Counted from the stretch's first letter, positions 53,425 through 62,247 are shown. The stretch: DNA of 64,000 bases from Alishewanella jeotgali KCTC 22429 (GCF_000245735.1 NZ_AHTH01000039.1:86768-150767); one strand, 5' to 3'. The notes: a model not told the origin generated them from the letters alone. Program-made: numbers and translations.

Positions 53425-54960
53425 TCACCTTTCCCGCTTCGGGGCAAGGCTCTTACCGCAAAGAGTCATAAAGTGTAGTTCTGTACTCTCTAAACTTAGA
53501 GCAAGTGCTATTATTAGGGCCTTTCTAGGTGCAACATTTTGGCTAGCAAGACATTCTTTAGCATTTGAGATCACAGTTGAAGTGAACTTCTCAAGATCAA
53601 TTAAAGTATCTTCAGCGATTTCATTTATAGGTTTCACGTTGCCAGAACTGGAGATTTTTATTGCTTCATCAATGATCTTCAAATCATCTGAGTTTATTTC
53701 ATCTTCATCTTCATCTTCATCTTCATCCTCATCTTCATCCTCATCTTCATCCTCATCTTCATCTTCATCTTCATCTTCATCTTCATCTTCATCCTCATCC
53801 TCAGAACTAACATTTTCAGAACTTTCTAAATCAAGATCTCGTTGCCATTCTTCGATTTCAGCATCTGAGAGATATGCATCTTCATGAGCCTTCAATTGGA
53901 GGATTATCGCTTCGATGATCTGTTCTTCTGAGAAATCATTCATTTTTTCTATGAAGCCTTCTCTAGGTCTGAGTATGATGTCTTTATCTTCCTCAACAAG
54001 TGCAGAGAATTGAATCAATGAGTTTTTATCCAGAATTCTTAGGAATTCCTTAATGTTGGCAACATTGTAAGGAAAGTTTGAATGATTTTTTATTGTTATA
54101 AGCTTTAATAATTCATCCTCTGGGTATCGATTATGAAACAAGTAGTAAAATGAAAAAACACATGTCTTATGAGATGCAATCAGGTAGTATTTAGCCGATT
54201 CATAGAAAATTGGGAAATCTTTTTTTATGAGATTCACGAAATCCACAATTGACAGTTTCGCACTAACTTCCACAATGTTATCAAGGTTTTTGTAGTCATA
54301 ATAAATATTGTCTACAAAACTGTTTTCGTAATCCGAGCCTGTATCAGAGCTTGCAGAGTAAATCTCAATTTTACCCGAAATGTATTTTCTATTAACACTA
54401 CAGAACCCTTCGTCATATACCTCTCGATGAATACCTAAGTCCTCCAATTTTCGACCACAGTAGAATGGTCTACCTAAGATGTAATCAGCGGTTTTGAATA
54501 CTTTTGCCGCAGTTAAATCTGCTCTGCATAGTTCTTTTCGCTCTTTATTTTCGTCCTTACAGATTTTTAAAATGATCGCATTTCTGAGACTAGGGTTGCT
54601 GATTCTATTCAATGCCCTTAAAGAGCTGTCTGAAAATACATCGATAAATTCTAATCCAAAGTATTCGACGGCTACCCGAGCTGCCTCAAGTTGTTTGAAT
54701 GCAGCGTCATAAGTTAAATGAGTCTCTTTAATGATGTATTCTTTTATCGAATTATGGCCAAGGTGCACATAAGCTTTGCTGTGGTCCACCATAAATAGAG
54801 CTGTTTTGATGTATTTTGATGACTGATTTATGACATTTTTACAAGCTAGAGCCATCTCTTTTGTGCCATTATCAAGCGTGTCCTTGAAACTTTCTAGTAG
54901 CGATTGCTCAAGTGATTCAGGCATGGTTTTTTCTAATGTTGTAGGTAGTTGAGAGTTCAT
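53425..54960 (-). CDS. Unknown island protein with a long Glu-Asp tract
   Basis: A 511-residue protein. I use the ATG at 54960 (M-N-S-Q-L-P-T-T-L-E), which has GGAG upstream; the frame begins earlier at 55008. Residues about 60-110 contain a possible helical DNA-binding-like segment (H-N-S-I-K-E-Y-I-I-K-E-T-H-L-T-Y-D-A-A). Near residue 400 runs a pure alternating Glu-Asp tract of about 35 residues. The ends are charged and helical, with a basic C-terminus. No family is recognised. Its base composition is AT-rich like the rest of the island. A regulator or a DNA-mimic-like protein are guesses only. Confidence 0.7.
   Translation of the reverse strand: MNSQLPTTLEKTMPESLEQSLLESFKDTLDNGTKEMALACKNVINQSSKYIKTALFMVDHSKAYVHLGHNSIKEYIIKETHLTYDAAFKQLEAARVAVEYFGLEFIDVFSDSSLRALNRISNPSLRNAIILKICKDENKERKELCRADLTAAKVFKTADYILGRPFYCGRKLEDLGIHREVYDEGFCSVNRKYISGKIEIYSASSDTGSDYENSFVDNIYYDYKNLDNIVEVSAKLSIVDFVNLIKKDFPIFYESAKYYLIASHKTCVFSFYYLFHNRYPEDELLKLITIKNHSNFPYNVANIKEFLRILDKNSLIQFSALVEEDKDIILRPREGFIEKMNDFSEEQIIEAIILQLKAHEDAYLSDAEIEEWQRDLDLESSENVSSEDEDEDEDEDEDEDEDEDEDEDEDEDEDEDEDEDEINSDDLKIIDEAIKISSSGNVKPINEIAEDTLIDLEKFTSTVISNAKECLASQNVAPRKALIIALALSLESTELHFMTLCGKSLAPKRER
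53699..53803 (-). repeat. Hexanucleotide microsatellite coding Glu-Asp
   Basis: About 17 units of GAAGAT/GAGGAT (minus strand) in tandem. Each unit is 6 bases, so gain or loss of units keeps the frame and only changes the length of the acidic tract. Confidence 0.9.
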
Positions 54961-55224
54961 TTCAGGTTTGCTCCGGTTATGTGTGATTGACGAAATCGAT
55001 CTTAGCAAAACGGTATATGCTTATTTACCGAAGAAACATTTCATGAGCAGGTTGTAATTTATCTAATTGTTTTTAATAAAAAATTTTTTATTTTAGTGAG
55101 TCCTCTAACTTGATTTCCTTGCAAACTGTATTTGTAAGACTTCAATGTTTACGCGGGTTTTAGAGGGATATTTTAAAGCTGAAGTGGTTTCAAGAACATA
55201 AAATTGTTCTTACATGGTGAAAAA

Positions 55225-55899
55225 ATGAGAATTGGTACTAAAAATAACCCAATTAGGCTGGTAAGTGAGTCGATCGAGCGGCCACTGCTTGTTCAATATT
55301 GTCGAAATACTTCTAATGAAGGCTTTGATTTCCACGACCTGAAAGACTTTGGTGAAGATGTGTATTTAAGAAACGTGATTTCTAATCCATTCCTAACAGG
55401 GCAAGAGATTAAGCTGGCAATATATTTCTTTGTTGAACTTGAGGGAGAAAGTGGTAAAGTTTTTTCTACAACGACAGATTTGTTTGGTTTTCTTCCTGCC
55501 AATACATATGGAGAGTGGTTTTTTGATAAAGATCAGGACGACTGGAGGGTTGGAATTGCTTTTGGTTTCGAAGAATCGTTGCGATCCAAAATTATTTTTA
55601 CTAACGAGCACGGTTACTATCCTAGTCTAGTAATCGCCGCATCTTCTATGGGAATTAAAGTTACCTCTCATCGATTAATTGCATTAATCCGTCGACTTCA
55701 TGATTTTGGGTATATCACAGTTACTGATATTACTTTACGAAATACATATGAATACACTCCTTCTCCTAAGGATTCCGAAGAGAGTCGAGCTAGGTTGAGA
55801 CATATTCGGCTGTGTAAAGGTATGCAGAGAAAAGATTTAAGCAGTCGTTGGTACACACGAAAGAAAAAAACAAACAAAACCGGAAATAAGCAGGCATAA
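55225..55899 (+). CDS. Unknown island protein with a basic tail
   Basis: A 224-residue protein starting at the ATG at 55225 (GGTGA upstream; a TTG at 55204 also in frame). The body has L-V-I-A-A-S-S-M-G-I-K-V-T-S-H-R-L-I-A-L-I-R-R-L, which may be a helix-turn-helix or winged-helix-like stretch, and the C-terminus is strongly basic (R-K-K-K-T-N-K-T-G-N-K). DNA binding is therefore plausible. No family recognised. It is divergent from the Glu-Asp protein and upstream of the Rep-helicase gene. Confidence 0.65.
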   Translation: MRIGTKNNPIRLVSESIERPLLVQYCRNTSNEGFDFHDLKDFGEDVYLRNVISNPFLTGQEIKLAIYFFVELEGESGKVFSTTTDLFGFLPANTYGEWFFDKDQDDWRVGIAFGFEESLRSKIIFTNEHGYYPSLVIAASSMGIKVTSHRLIALIRRLHDFGYITVTDITLRNTYEYTPSPKDSEESRARLRHIRLCKGMQRKDLSSRWYTRKKKTNKTGNKQA

Positions 55900-55928
55900 C
55901 CCTAGTTTCTACGAAGTTTGACTCAGAA

Positions 55929-55987
55929 TACCTTAATGGGTGGGAAATTATCGGCATTAAGGTAATTACAATTGCGAGCTCGCAATT
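55929..55987. repeat. Two palindromes upstream of the Rep-helicase gene
   Basis: TACCTTAATG (55929-55938) with CATTAAGGTA (55955-55964), then the perfect 18-bp palindrome AATTGCGAGCTCGCAATT (55970-55987) followed by TTGG. They could be an origin (nick site region), an operator, or a terminator for the preceding gene. Confidence 0.6.
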
Positions 55988-56105
55988 TTGGTTAATTTAT
56001 CGTTAAAAAGGTTTGTTAAGTGTTTAATGTTAACATTTTGTTCGATTTAGTGTGTTTTGAAGGAATAGCTAGTTCCAGCTATCCAACTACCCCAAAGAGG
56101 CTTCT

Positions 56106-58850
56106 ATGAGCGATTCTGCCGGTTCCGAGTTTTTACCACTGGTCTACCCGAGTAAAATTTTTAATATACAAGAGCATAGTGAATTACTCGATATTCGGCA
56201 CAACAGCTCAATATCAGCCTTAACTAAACCTGATCACTTCAGATATGACGGTATAACCCAAAGAATACTACAAGTCCTAAAAGACCCCGAGATAGCGCAT
56301 TATCAAGATACGCTTTTAAAGAAAGCTATCCGTGATATCAGCGCTAACAGGGTCGATATTGACTATCTCGAAGTAGGTCTACAGCTGAAATCGACAGCCA
56401 TCTATAAGCTGATTGGTTCTGAAGAACAAGATTTACTGCATTCGCCTATCACTTCAGTCAAAACCATACCAAGGCAAGCCAGACTTCAAGTAAAGCAGGT
56501 CATGCTGGGTAGTAAAAATCATCGATTTAAGAAAACCGATAAAAGACCATTCTTTACTCATAAGTATCGCATGGTCGTTGATAACGACAGTTACCGATAC
56601 ATGGACATTTACATTGCTGACCCCGCGCATGAGCGCAACAAGCGCGATTTACCTTACAACTGCTCTATAGAGTTTATTCCGACGAGGCTAACCCTAAATC
56701 AGATATCTTTTATGCTTTATCAGCTGCAATCTGTTTTAGGCCCCCGCAGGTACGGTCAATTATTAAGAAAGGCCAAGCTGCTGCGCATTGATACCGGCTA
56801 TATTATGCACGGACTATCTCAGCTCTTTTGCTTTCCGCTAAGAACGACGTCAGCTGTTAAAGTCAGTGCTTGTATACCCGATAATAAATCAGCGGTAGAG
56901 ACTACCTATCTAGGTAATCACAAAGACAAACGCAACCATGACATTATTTATGACAAGGTTCTTAAAGAGATTAAGTTCTTTATCAAGTCAGTCATGCGGC
57001 CTCTCAACTGTGAATTTAGCCAGATCGCCCACAATATCAGTGATCTTGACCAACTATTCACCACTAACGCTGCAAGTGCTCGTATCGAAACCAGACAGTA
57101 TTTTCCATCAGGCAATATATCGCTCAGTGAGATTGACCAGATAGATCCCAGCATTCATAGAATAATGTTTATCAGGCCTAAAGCCATCGCAGCTCTTGAA
57201 GACAGTCAGGTGCTTGAACTCATATGTGACAAAAGACTTTCAAGGGTGCGTCCTGTTCGCTCATCACTCGCCAAACGCTATAAATGCAAGGTAAATAAAT
57301 ACCTGCATAAGTTTAACACTGAGCAGGTTATATCCGTATTTTTACCGAAACTGGAGGCGATGAAAGCTGCACTGTCTACACCTATTAAGACCTTAGAGCA
57401 TGAGCCTCTGGGTAATTATCAGGAACATGTTGTTGCAGCAAAAAACTATCTAGCTCCATTTGTTACTAAGCAACGATCAAAGCAGAATTCCGTCATAGAT
57501 ATTACCAGTAGTGATGGCAAGTGTATTTACGTTGAGGGTACACCCGGCTCGGGTAAAACCAAGGTTATGGTAAGTCACGTAAAGCATTTACTTGAAACAG
57601 GCACTGAGCCACGAAAAATCGCCGTACTTGCCTTTACTAATGATGCAGCCGATGAGTTCAGAAACAGGCTAATTGATGAAGGTTTGATGCGTTCTGGTAT
57701 GTTCGTTGGTACTTTCAGTGCTTGGTGTAATCAGTACCTACAGCAAGTGAAAGCGTCTAAGATCATCAATCAAGAGCAGAGTTATGATGCAATAGAGTCT
57801 TGTATACCCGAAGAGTCCAGTCTACCTGAGCATTTTGAGTCTGCGGACATCGCTAGATATGTCAGTGCGGTATTAAGCTACAGCGTAAATCATGACCAAA
57901 AAGACTATGACAAGTGCGTAAAAAAAGTTAAACCGTTCCTTGAATCTTTCTCGTCAGAAATCAAGTTAATCATAAAAGGATATAAGAAGTGGAAGGAGCA
58001 GGAGTCAAAGTTAGACTTTAACGACCTGATTGAGAAAATGCGTAAGCTAGTTAAGTCTATCAAAGCTGGCGAATCAAAGAGGGACTTTTTAATCCCTGAC
58101 CACATATTGCTCGATGAGGCTCAAGATACTAACCACGCACAGTTTGATATTCTAAAAACATTCCATTCATCTGGTAGTAGTCTATTTTTTGTTGGTGATC
58201 CTGCTCAGTCGATGTACGGGTTTCGCGGTGCTGTTGGCTTCAGCTACAAGAAGATAAAACGTTACTTTGGACACGTTGTTCCTTTCCAACTGGTTGAAAA
58301 TCACCGTTCTCTATCACCGATAGTGGAACTGGCTAACCATATCCGTTACAAAATTAATCGCAATCACAGCATTTCAGTCCCGCTTAAGCAGTCCAGTACA
58401 CTGCCACGTTATAAACAGTTTGGTTCGATAAAATCAGCAACAGGCTTCCTTATACAAGAGCTCAAGAGGTTGAAGCTTGATGATGTCGAGTCTGTGCTCA
58501 TTCTTTGCCGTTACAAGGTTCACGTTAAAACAGTACAAAAAGCGCTTAAAAAGCTTGAAGATGAAGTTCCCAAGTCAAAGAAAATTCATGAATCCTGTAT
58601 GACCTATCACAAGTCAAAAGGTCGAGAGGCGACATATTGCTATGTATTTGACCCCACCTTTAGCAGCTATTCATTAGGCACGCTGAAGGAAGAGCTATGC
58701 AATACTTATGTTGCGTTCACCAGAGCTAAAAGCAGCTTAACTATCCTTGCGTCACAAATTGGTGCTGCAGCCTATGGAACAACTGATAATCAGAAGACGC
58801 AAACCAGCATATTTGCTGATATACCAGATGAGCTTGTTCAACTCATTTGA
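56106..58850 (+). CDS. Rolling-circle-initiator-like domain fused to a UvrD-like SF1 helicase
   Basis: A 914-residue protein. The C-terminal half is a UvrD/PcrA-like superfamily 1 helicase: Walker A G-T-P-G-S-G-K-T (about 477), motif Ia A-V-L-A-F-T-N-D-A-A, motif II L-L-D-E-A-Q-D (about 667), motif III G-D-P-A-Q-S-M-Y-G-F-R-G and motif VI V-A-F-T-R-A-K. The N-terminal 450 residues hold a stretch T-T-Y-L-G-N-H-K-D with Y-D-K (about 281) and R-I-E-T-R, like the Rep_trans family of rolling-circle initiators. Such Rep proteins recruit PcrA; here both would be in one chain. No stop or frame break between them. Function in element replication or in defence is inferred. Confidence 0.75.
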   Translation: MSDSAGSEFLPLVYPSKIFNIQEHSELLDIRHNSSISALTKPDHFRYDGITQRILQVLKDPEIAHYQDTLLKKAIRDISANRVDIDYLEVGLQLKSTAIYKLIGSEEQDLLHSPITSVKTIPRQARLQVKQVMLGSKNHRFKKTDKRPFFTHKYRMVVDNDSYRYMDIYIADPAHERNKRDLPYNCSIEFIPTRLTLNQISFMLYQLQSVLGPRRYGQLLRKAKLLRIDTGYIMHGLSQLFCFPLRTTSAVKVSACIPDNKSAVETTYLGNHKDKRNHDIIYDKVLKEIKFFIKSVMRPLNCEFSQIAHNISDLDQLFTTNAASARIETRQYFPSGNISLSEIDQIDPSIHRIMFIRPKAIAALEDSQVLELICDKRLSRVRPVRSSLAKRYKCKVNKYLHKFNTEQVISVFLPKLEAMKAALSTPIKTLEHEPLGNYQEHVVAAKNYLAPFVTKQRSKQNSVIDITSSDGKCIYVEGTPGSGKTKVMVSHVKHLLETGTEPRKIAVLAFTNDAADEFRNRLIDEGLMRSGMFVGTFSAWCNQYLQQVKASKIINQEQSYDAIESCIPEESSLPEHFESADIARYVSAVLSYSVNHDQKDYDKCVKKVKPFLESFSSEIKLIIKGYKKWKEQESKLDFNDLIEKMRKLVKSIKAGESKRDFLIPDHILLDEAQDTNHAQFDILKTFHSSGSSLFFVGDPAQSMYGFRGAVGFSYKKIKRYFGHVVPFQLVENHRSLSPIVELANHIRYKINRNHSISVPLKQSSTLPRYKQFGSIKSATGFLIQELKRLKLDDVESVLILCRYKVHVKTVQKALKKLEDEVPKSKKIHESCMTYHKSKGREATYCYVFDPTFSSYSLGTLKEELCNTYVAFTRAKSSLTILASQIGAAAYGTTDNQKTQTSIFADIPDELVQLI

Positions 58851-58874
58851 GCGATAACTAAGTTGCTGCCTTTA

Positions 58875-60167
58875 CTATTGCAGTAGTGTTAGAGCAGCCT
58901 GCGGTCGCTGATTCGCCTGTGATAGCACTGTGGTACTGGCCTGCTGCAAGATCTGAAGCCGAGTTAGTTCAGCTGTTTCTTTAGCAAAATCGGTATCTCT
59001 GATCCGGCTGCGAGCAGCACTAACATTTTCACTAATATTACTCAGGTTTCTAATTGTCGCCTGAAAGCGGTTTTGCGTGGCACCGAGTTTAGCTCTGGCG
59101 CTGTCAATAGTGCTGAGCGCTTCATCGATGATCTCAAGGTTAAGTCTGGTTATTAAGTCTTCATCTTCAGGTGGTGCTATCTGAAAAGGTTGAATACCAA
59201 CTTGATCAGGAGATAGACCCGTAAGTTGAGATACAAAAGCTTGTGTTGCGAGTGCAGAAGCTTCATCAGATGCCGAACCTGTTAAACGAAATTGTAGCTC
59301 TATGTTGGGGGGGACTAAAAAAGAACCTGTAGCAAAGTCGATTGATGCCGTGAAATTGATTTCCGGTGAAGCTGCATACTGAATCGCAAGCCCAAATACC
59401 TGCATGTTTATATTCGTATCGTTACCAAATGTCAGTTGCCCCGGTACGTTTGGAAAAGGAGCAAATGGATTACCTGTAAACTCATCTTGCACGGGCCTGA
59501 ACGGTAAGCCATTAACGCTTACCTCTAGCCCTTGAACTATGCCGCTAACTGGCGGATTTGGAAAAGAGTAAGCTATATTACCTGGGTTCCTCACTCCCGT
59601 TATTCGAGCTGAGTTAATACCTGCTGTACCATCAACAACGACTTCAGATAATCGCAGCCCTTCAGCGGTCCAGCCCTCATCACGTTCAAGATTAACATTT
59701 ATATTCTCACCAGCATTGGCACCGACCAGAAAATCACGGTTTAGTCTGCCGTCGAGAAGAGGTATACCGGCAAAGCTTGTTGTCTCTGCTATGCGAGTAA
59801 TCTCTTTATTGATTTGTTTTACTTCGTTCTGAATTGCAGTCCTATCTTCCAGACTATTGATCCCACTGCGTGACTGTATAACCAGCGTTCGCATACGCTG
59901 AATAGATGTTGTCATTTCGTCAAGCGCACCTTCAGCAACTTGTGCAAGAGAAATGCCGTCATTTGCGTTACGGATACCCTGATCAATGCCGTTAATCTGG
60001 CTGGTAAGTCTGTTAGATATTTGCAGGCCAGCAGCGTCATCAGCTGCTGAATTGATACGATAGCCTGAAGCTAACCTCTGAAAAGTTTGGCTTAGCGGCG
60101 TATTAAGGTTACTAATCGACCTTTGTGCGGCTAATGAAGATATGTTCGTATTAACAAACAATGACAT
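58875..60167 (-). CDS. Flagellin (orphan)
   Basis: A 430-residue flagellin. The conserved N-terminal D0/D1 region (S-L-F-V-N-T-N-I-S-S-L-A-A-Q-R with R-L-A-S-G-Y-R-I-N-S-A-A-D-D-A-A-G-L) and C-terminal D1/D0 region (R-I-R-D-T-D-F-A-K-E-T-A) are intact, with a variable middle of about 200 residues rich in N, P and G. No other flagellar gene is near. It stands on the island between the helicase gene and an XRE regulator, and its upstream gap holds palindromic operator-like sites. It could encode an alternative filament antigen. The end is the usual L-L-Q. Confidence 0.92.
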   Translation of the reverse strand: MSLFVNTNISSLAAQRSISNLNTPLSQTFQRLASGYRINSAADDAAGLQISNRLTSQINGIDQGIRNANDGISLAQVAEGALDEMTTSIQRMRTLVIQSRSGINSLEDRTAIQNEVKQINKEITRIAETTSFAGIPLLDGRLNRDFLVGANAGENINVNLERDEGWTAEGLRLSEVVVDGTAGINSARITGVRNPGNIAYSFPNPPVSGIVQGLEVSVNGLPFRPVQDEFTGNPFAPFPNVPGQLTFGNDTNINMQVFGLAIQYAASPEINFTASIDFATGSFLVPPNIELQFRLTGSASDEASALATQAFVSQLTGLSPDQVGIQPFQIAPPEDEDLITRLNLEIIDEALSTIDSARAKLGATQNRFQATIRNLSNISENVSAARSRIRDTDFAKETAELTRLQILQQASTTVLSQANQRPQAALTLLQ

Positions 60168-60222
60168 AGACTATCCATGAAATAGGTTAGAGACAGGCAT
60201 TACTTGCCTTAAAATCACTAAT

Positions 60223-60240
60223 TGAGGACTATAATCCTCA
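60223..60240. promoter_or_regulatory. Operator palindrome in the flagellin-XRE gap
   Basis: TGAGGACTATAATCCTCA is a perfect inverted repeat of 6-bp arms (TGAGGA/TCCTCA) around CTATAA, about 55 bases upstream of the flagellin start. Confidence 0.6.
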
Positions 60241-60341
60241 TTTGTCTTAGTTATCGTTCCGAAACCTGAAAACTTTAATGCGACTTGAGCTAGTGGTCGC
60301 TAAGCTTATGATCTGATTAATCTAAAATATTAAAAGTTACT

Positions 60342-60378
60342 AATGAGGATTATGATCCGTGGCAGGTTAATCCTCTAT
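60342..60378. promoter_or_regulatory. Second and third operator-like sites before the XRE gene
   Basis: AATGAGGATTATGATCC (60342-60358) and TTAATCCTCTAT (60367-60378) repeat the TGAGGAT half-site of the first palindrome. The pair overlaps a -10-like TATGAT and lies 40-75 bases before the XRE gene, as in autoregulated C-protein genes. Confidence 0.55.
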
Positions 60379-60415
60379 TTAACATAGTGTCTGCTCCCGA
60401 TTTTGAGAGCGCACA

Positions 60416-60640
60416 ATGGCTGATCTGGCAAAGCAATTAGGTGAGAATATTCGCAAGAGAAGAGTTGAGATTGGCTTGAGCCAGGATAACCTTGCGCTTA
60501 ACGCGAATATTGATCGCAGCTACATTGGTCGGATTGAACGCGGAGAAGTGAATATCACCGTTGAGATGCTTTGCAAGATTGCGTCTTTTATCAAGATTAA
60601 TCCGCGCGAGCTGTTGCCTGAATATCTGCCCGAAAATTAA
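60416..60640 (+). CDS. Small XRE regulator, C-protein-like
   Basis: A 74-residue protein consisting almost only of an XRE helix-turn-helix (L-G-E-N-I-R-K-R-R-V-E-I-G-L-S-Q-D-N-L-A through Y-I-G-R-I-E-R-G-E-V-N). Size and sequence are like the controller (C) proteins of restriction-modification systems and phage Cro/CI-type regulators. The upstream sites with TGAGGAT half-sites suggest autoregulation and possibly control of the flagellin gene. The island's restriction genes are 12-14 kb away. Confidence 0.82.
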   Translation: MADLAKQLGENIRKRRVEIGLSQDNLALNANIDRSYIGRIERGEVNITVEMLCKIASFIKINPRELLPEYLPEN

Positions 60641-60811
60641 TTCGTCTTACTTTTACTTTTTTCCAAAACCAGTCGTTTTGGCACGGTAAAAATATTATGT
60701 CGTGCATCACGACATTACCACCTCTTTTAGACGGATTAATCCGTAGTTGTAGCACATGCAAATATTCCCTGTCCCTATAACCTATTGTCAGTTCTAAAAA
60801 ACCTATGTAAT

Positions 60812-60820
60812 GTTCAACAC
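60812..60820 (+). repeat. Left 9-bp target site duplication of the IS
   Basis: GTTCAACAC directly precedes the left end CTGAGG and is repeated after the right end. Confidence 0.93.
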
Positions 60821-62148
60821 CTGAGGTATCCCCAGAAATTTTGTAGTTAAAATAAAAATTTAGGTAATTAGGGAACATTCATGGCGGTTCCCGATCTGAT
60901 CATTCGCCAAAAAATCCCACACCCGCGGATGCTCGCCATGAATGTTAAAACTATGCTCGCTGATTTCCTCCGATTTGTCACCCCAAAAACCATGCATAAA
61001 GCCAGATTTTCTGTCTTGTTAGATGCGGTTACTGCTCTTGCTAAAGACGCTCGTTGCACCGTTACAGCAATTGGTCGCGCTATGCCAGGGCCCTCAGACA
61101 AAATCAGCATCAAGCGAGCCGACAGATTACTCAATAATGCCAATCTGCAACGAGAGCTACCATTGATTTATGCCGCGTTGACTGCTTCTGTTGTAACCCC
61201 CCATTCCCATCCAACGATTTTAGTCGATTGGAGTAATGCGGATACCGCCAAGCGTCACTTTATTTTACGAGCGAGTATTGCTGCGGACGGCAGAGCATTA
61301 ACGTTGTTGCAAAAAATCGCTGCTGAAGAAGAGTACACCAGCCCCCGTTTGCATCAGGCATTCTTAGAACAACTTAAAGCTATGTTACCAGAAGGCTGCA
61401 AGCCAATTATCGTGACAGACGCCGGATTTAAAGTGCCTTGGTTAAAACAAGTACGCGAATTCGGCTGGCATTATGTCGCCAGAGTCAGAGGGAATGTGAA
61501 GCTGAAAGTGGCAGAGCAGGAAGAGTTTATCACTGTTAACCAATTTTATCGTAAGGCCAAAGCCAAGCCCAAGCATGTCGGCAACATCTTACTCACCCAA
61601 TCTCAGAGCTATGAAACACAAGCTGTTTTGGTTGGAAAAGGTTACAAGTTATTGAAAAGAGATAAAAACAGGCAATACAAAGAGCCTTGGCTATTAGTTT
61701 CCTCTTTACCAGAAAGTCATGGATATGCCGAGAAAATTGCCAAATGCTATAGCTGCCGAATGCAGATAGAAGAAAGCTTCCGGGATCAAAAAAGTCACCG
61801 TTACGGGTTAGGTAGCGATCTACATGGTACTCGCAAGAAATCACGCTTGGAGATCTTACTGCTCTTGGCAGCCCTGGCTAACTGGTTTCATTACCTGCTT
61901 GGCAGTGCGGGTGAGAAGGCTGGCTTACAACGACGTTATCAGGCTAATACCGTTAAGCATAGACGAGTGCTCGCTCTTTGTTCCCTTGGGATACTGCTCT
62001 GTAAAGAGCAAAAGCTTAATATAAGTAGGCGATATTATCAGCAAGGGCTAAAGCAAATTTTTGCAGTGGATAGCTCAGTGGTGCTGGACACCGGACGATC
62101 TGATAGAGTGTGGATAATATGGGGGAGCAATTTGTGGGGATCCCTCAG
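60821..62148 (+). mobile_element. IS10-like insertion sequence (IS4 family), 1328 bp
   Basis: The ends are inverted repeats: CTGAGGTATCCCCAGAAATT at left (60821) and, read inward from the right end, CTGAGGGATCCCCACAAATT. They closely resemble the IS10 ends (CTGAGAGATCCCC). A 9-bp direct repeat GTTCAACAC flanks the element, as expected for IS10/IS50-type transposition, and it is perfect, so insertion is recent. It carries one transposase gene whose frame runs out past the right end. Confidence 0.93.
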
Positions 62149-62176
62149 GTTCAACACATTAAATTTTAAAAAGTAG
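60881..62176 (+). CDS. IS4-family transposase
   Basis: A 431-residue DDE transposase. The three acidic residues are in V-D-W-S-N-A-D, V-T-D-A-G-F and E-E-S-F-R-D-Q-K (the Y-x2-R-x3-E-x6-K-like signature of IS4 proteins). The frame has no stop inside the IS and continues 28 bases beyond the right end into flanking DNA (R-F-N-T-L-N-F-K-K). Related transposases are about 400 residues, so the tail is an addition from the host. An internal ATG at residue 21 is an alternative start. The product would be expected to be active. Confidence 0.9.
   Translation: MAVPDLIIRQKIPHPRMLAMNVKTMLADFLRFVTPKTMHKARFSVLLDAVTALAKDARCTVTAIGRAMPGPSDKISIKRADRLLNNANLQRELPLIYAALTASVVTPHSHPTILVDWSNADTAKRHFILRASIAADGRALTLLQKIAAEEEYTSPRLHQAFLEQLKAMLPEGCKPIIVTDAGFKVPWLKQVREFGWHYVARVRGNVKLKVAEQEEFITVNQFYRKAKAKPKHVGNILLTQSQSYETQAVLVGKGYKLLKRDKNRQYKEPWLLVSSLPESHGYAEKIAKCYSCRMQIEESFRDQKSHRYGLGSDLHGTRKKSRLEILLLLAALANWFHYLLGSAGEKAGLQRRYQANTVKHRRVLALCSLGILLCKEQKLNISRRYYQQGLKQIFAVDSSVVLDTGRSDRVWIIWGSNLWGSLRFNTLNFKK
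62149..62157 (+). repeat. Right 9-bp target site duplication of the IS
   Basis: GTTCAACAC, identical to 60812-60820. Confidence 0.93.
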
Positions 62177-62247
62177 TAAAGTCCGTGTTTATATACGGAT
62201 CTTTCAGACGAATAAGCGTTACACGTACAGGGAGCATTGAGGTACAC

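Noticed and set aside
53582..53887. Serine-rich plus-strand frame opposite the Glu-Asp tract
   Set aside because: It is only the antisense reading of the hexanucleotide repeat.
60597..60878. Minus-strand 93-codon frame at the left side of the IS, as a gene broken by the IS
   Set aside because: When the pre-insertion sequence is rebuilt, a stop codon lies directly upstream in that frame, and it overlaps the XRE gene end.
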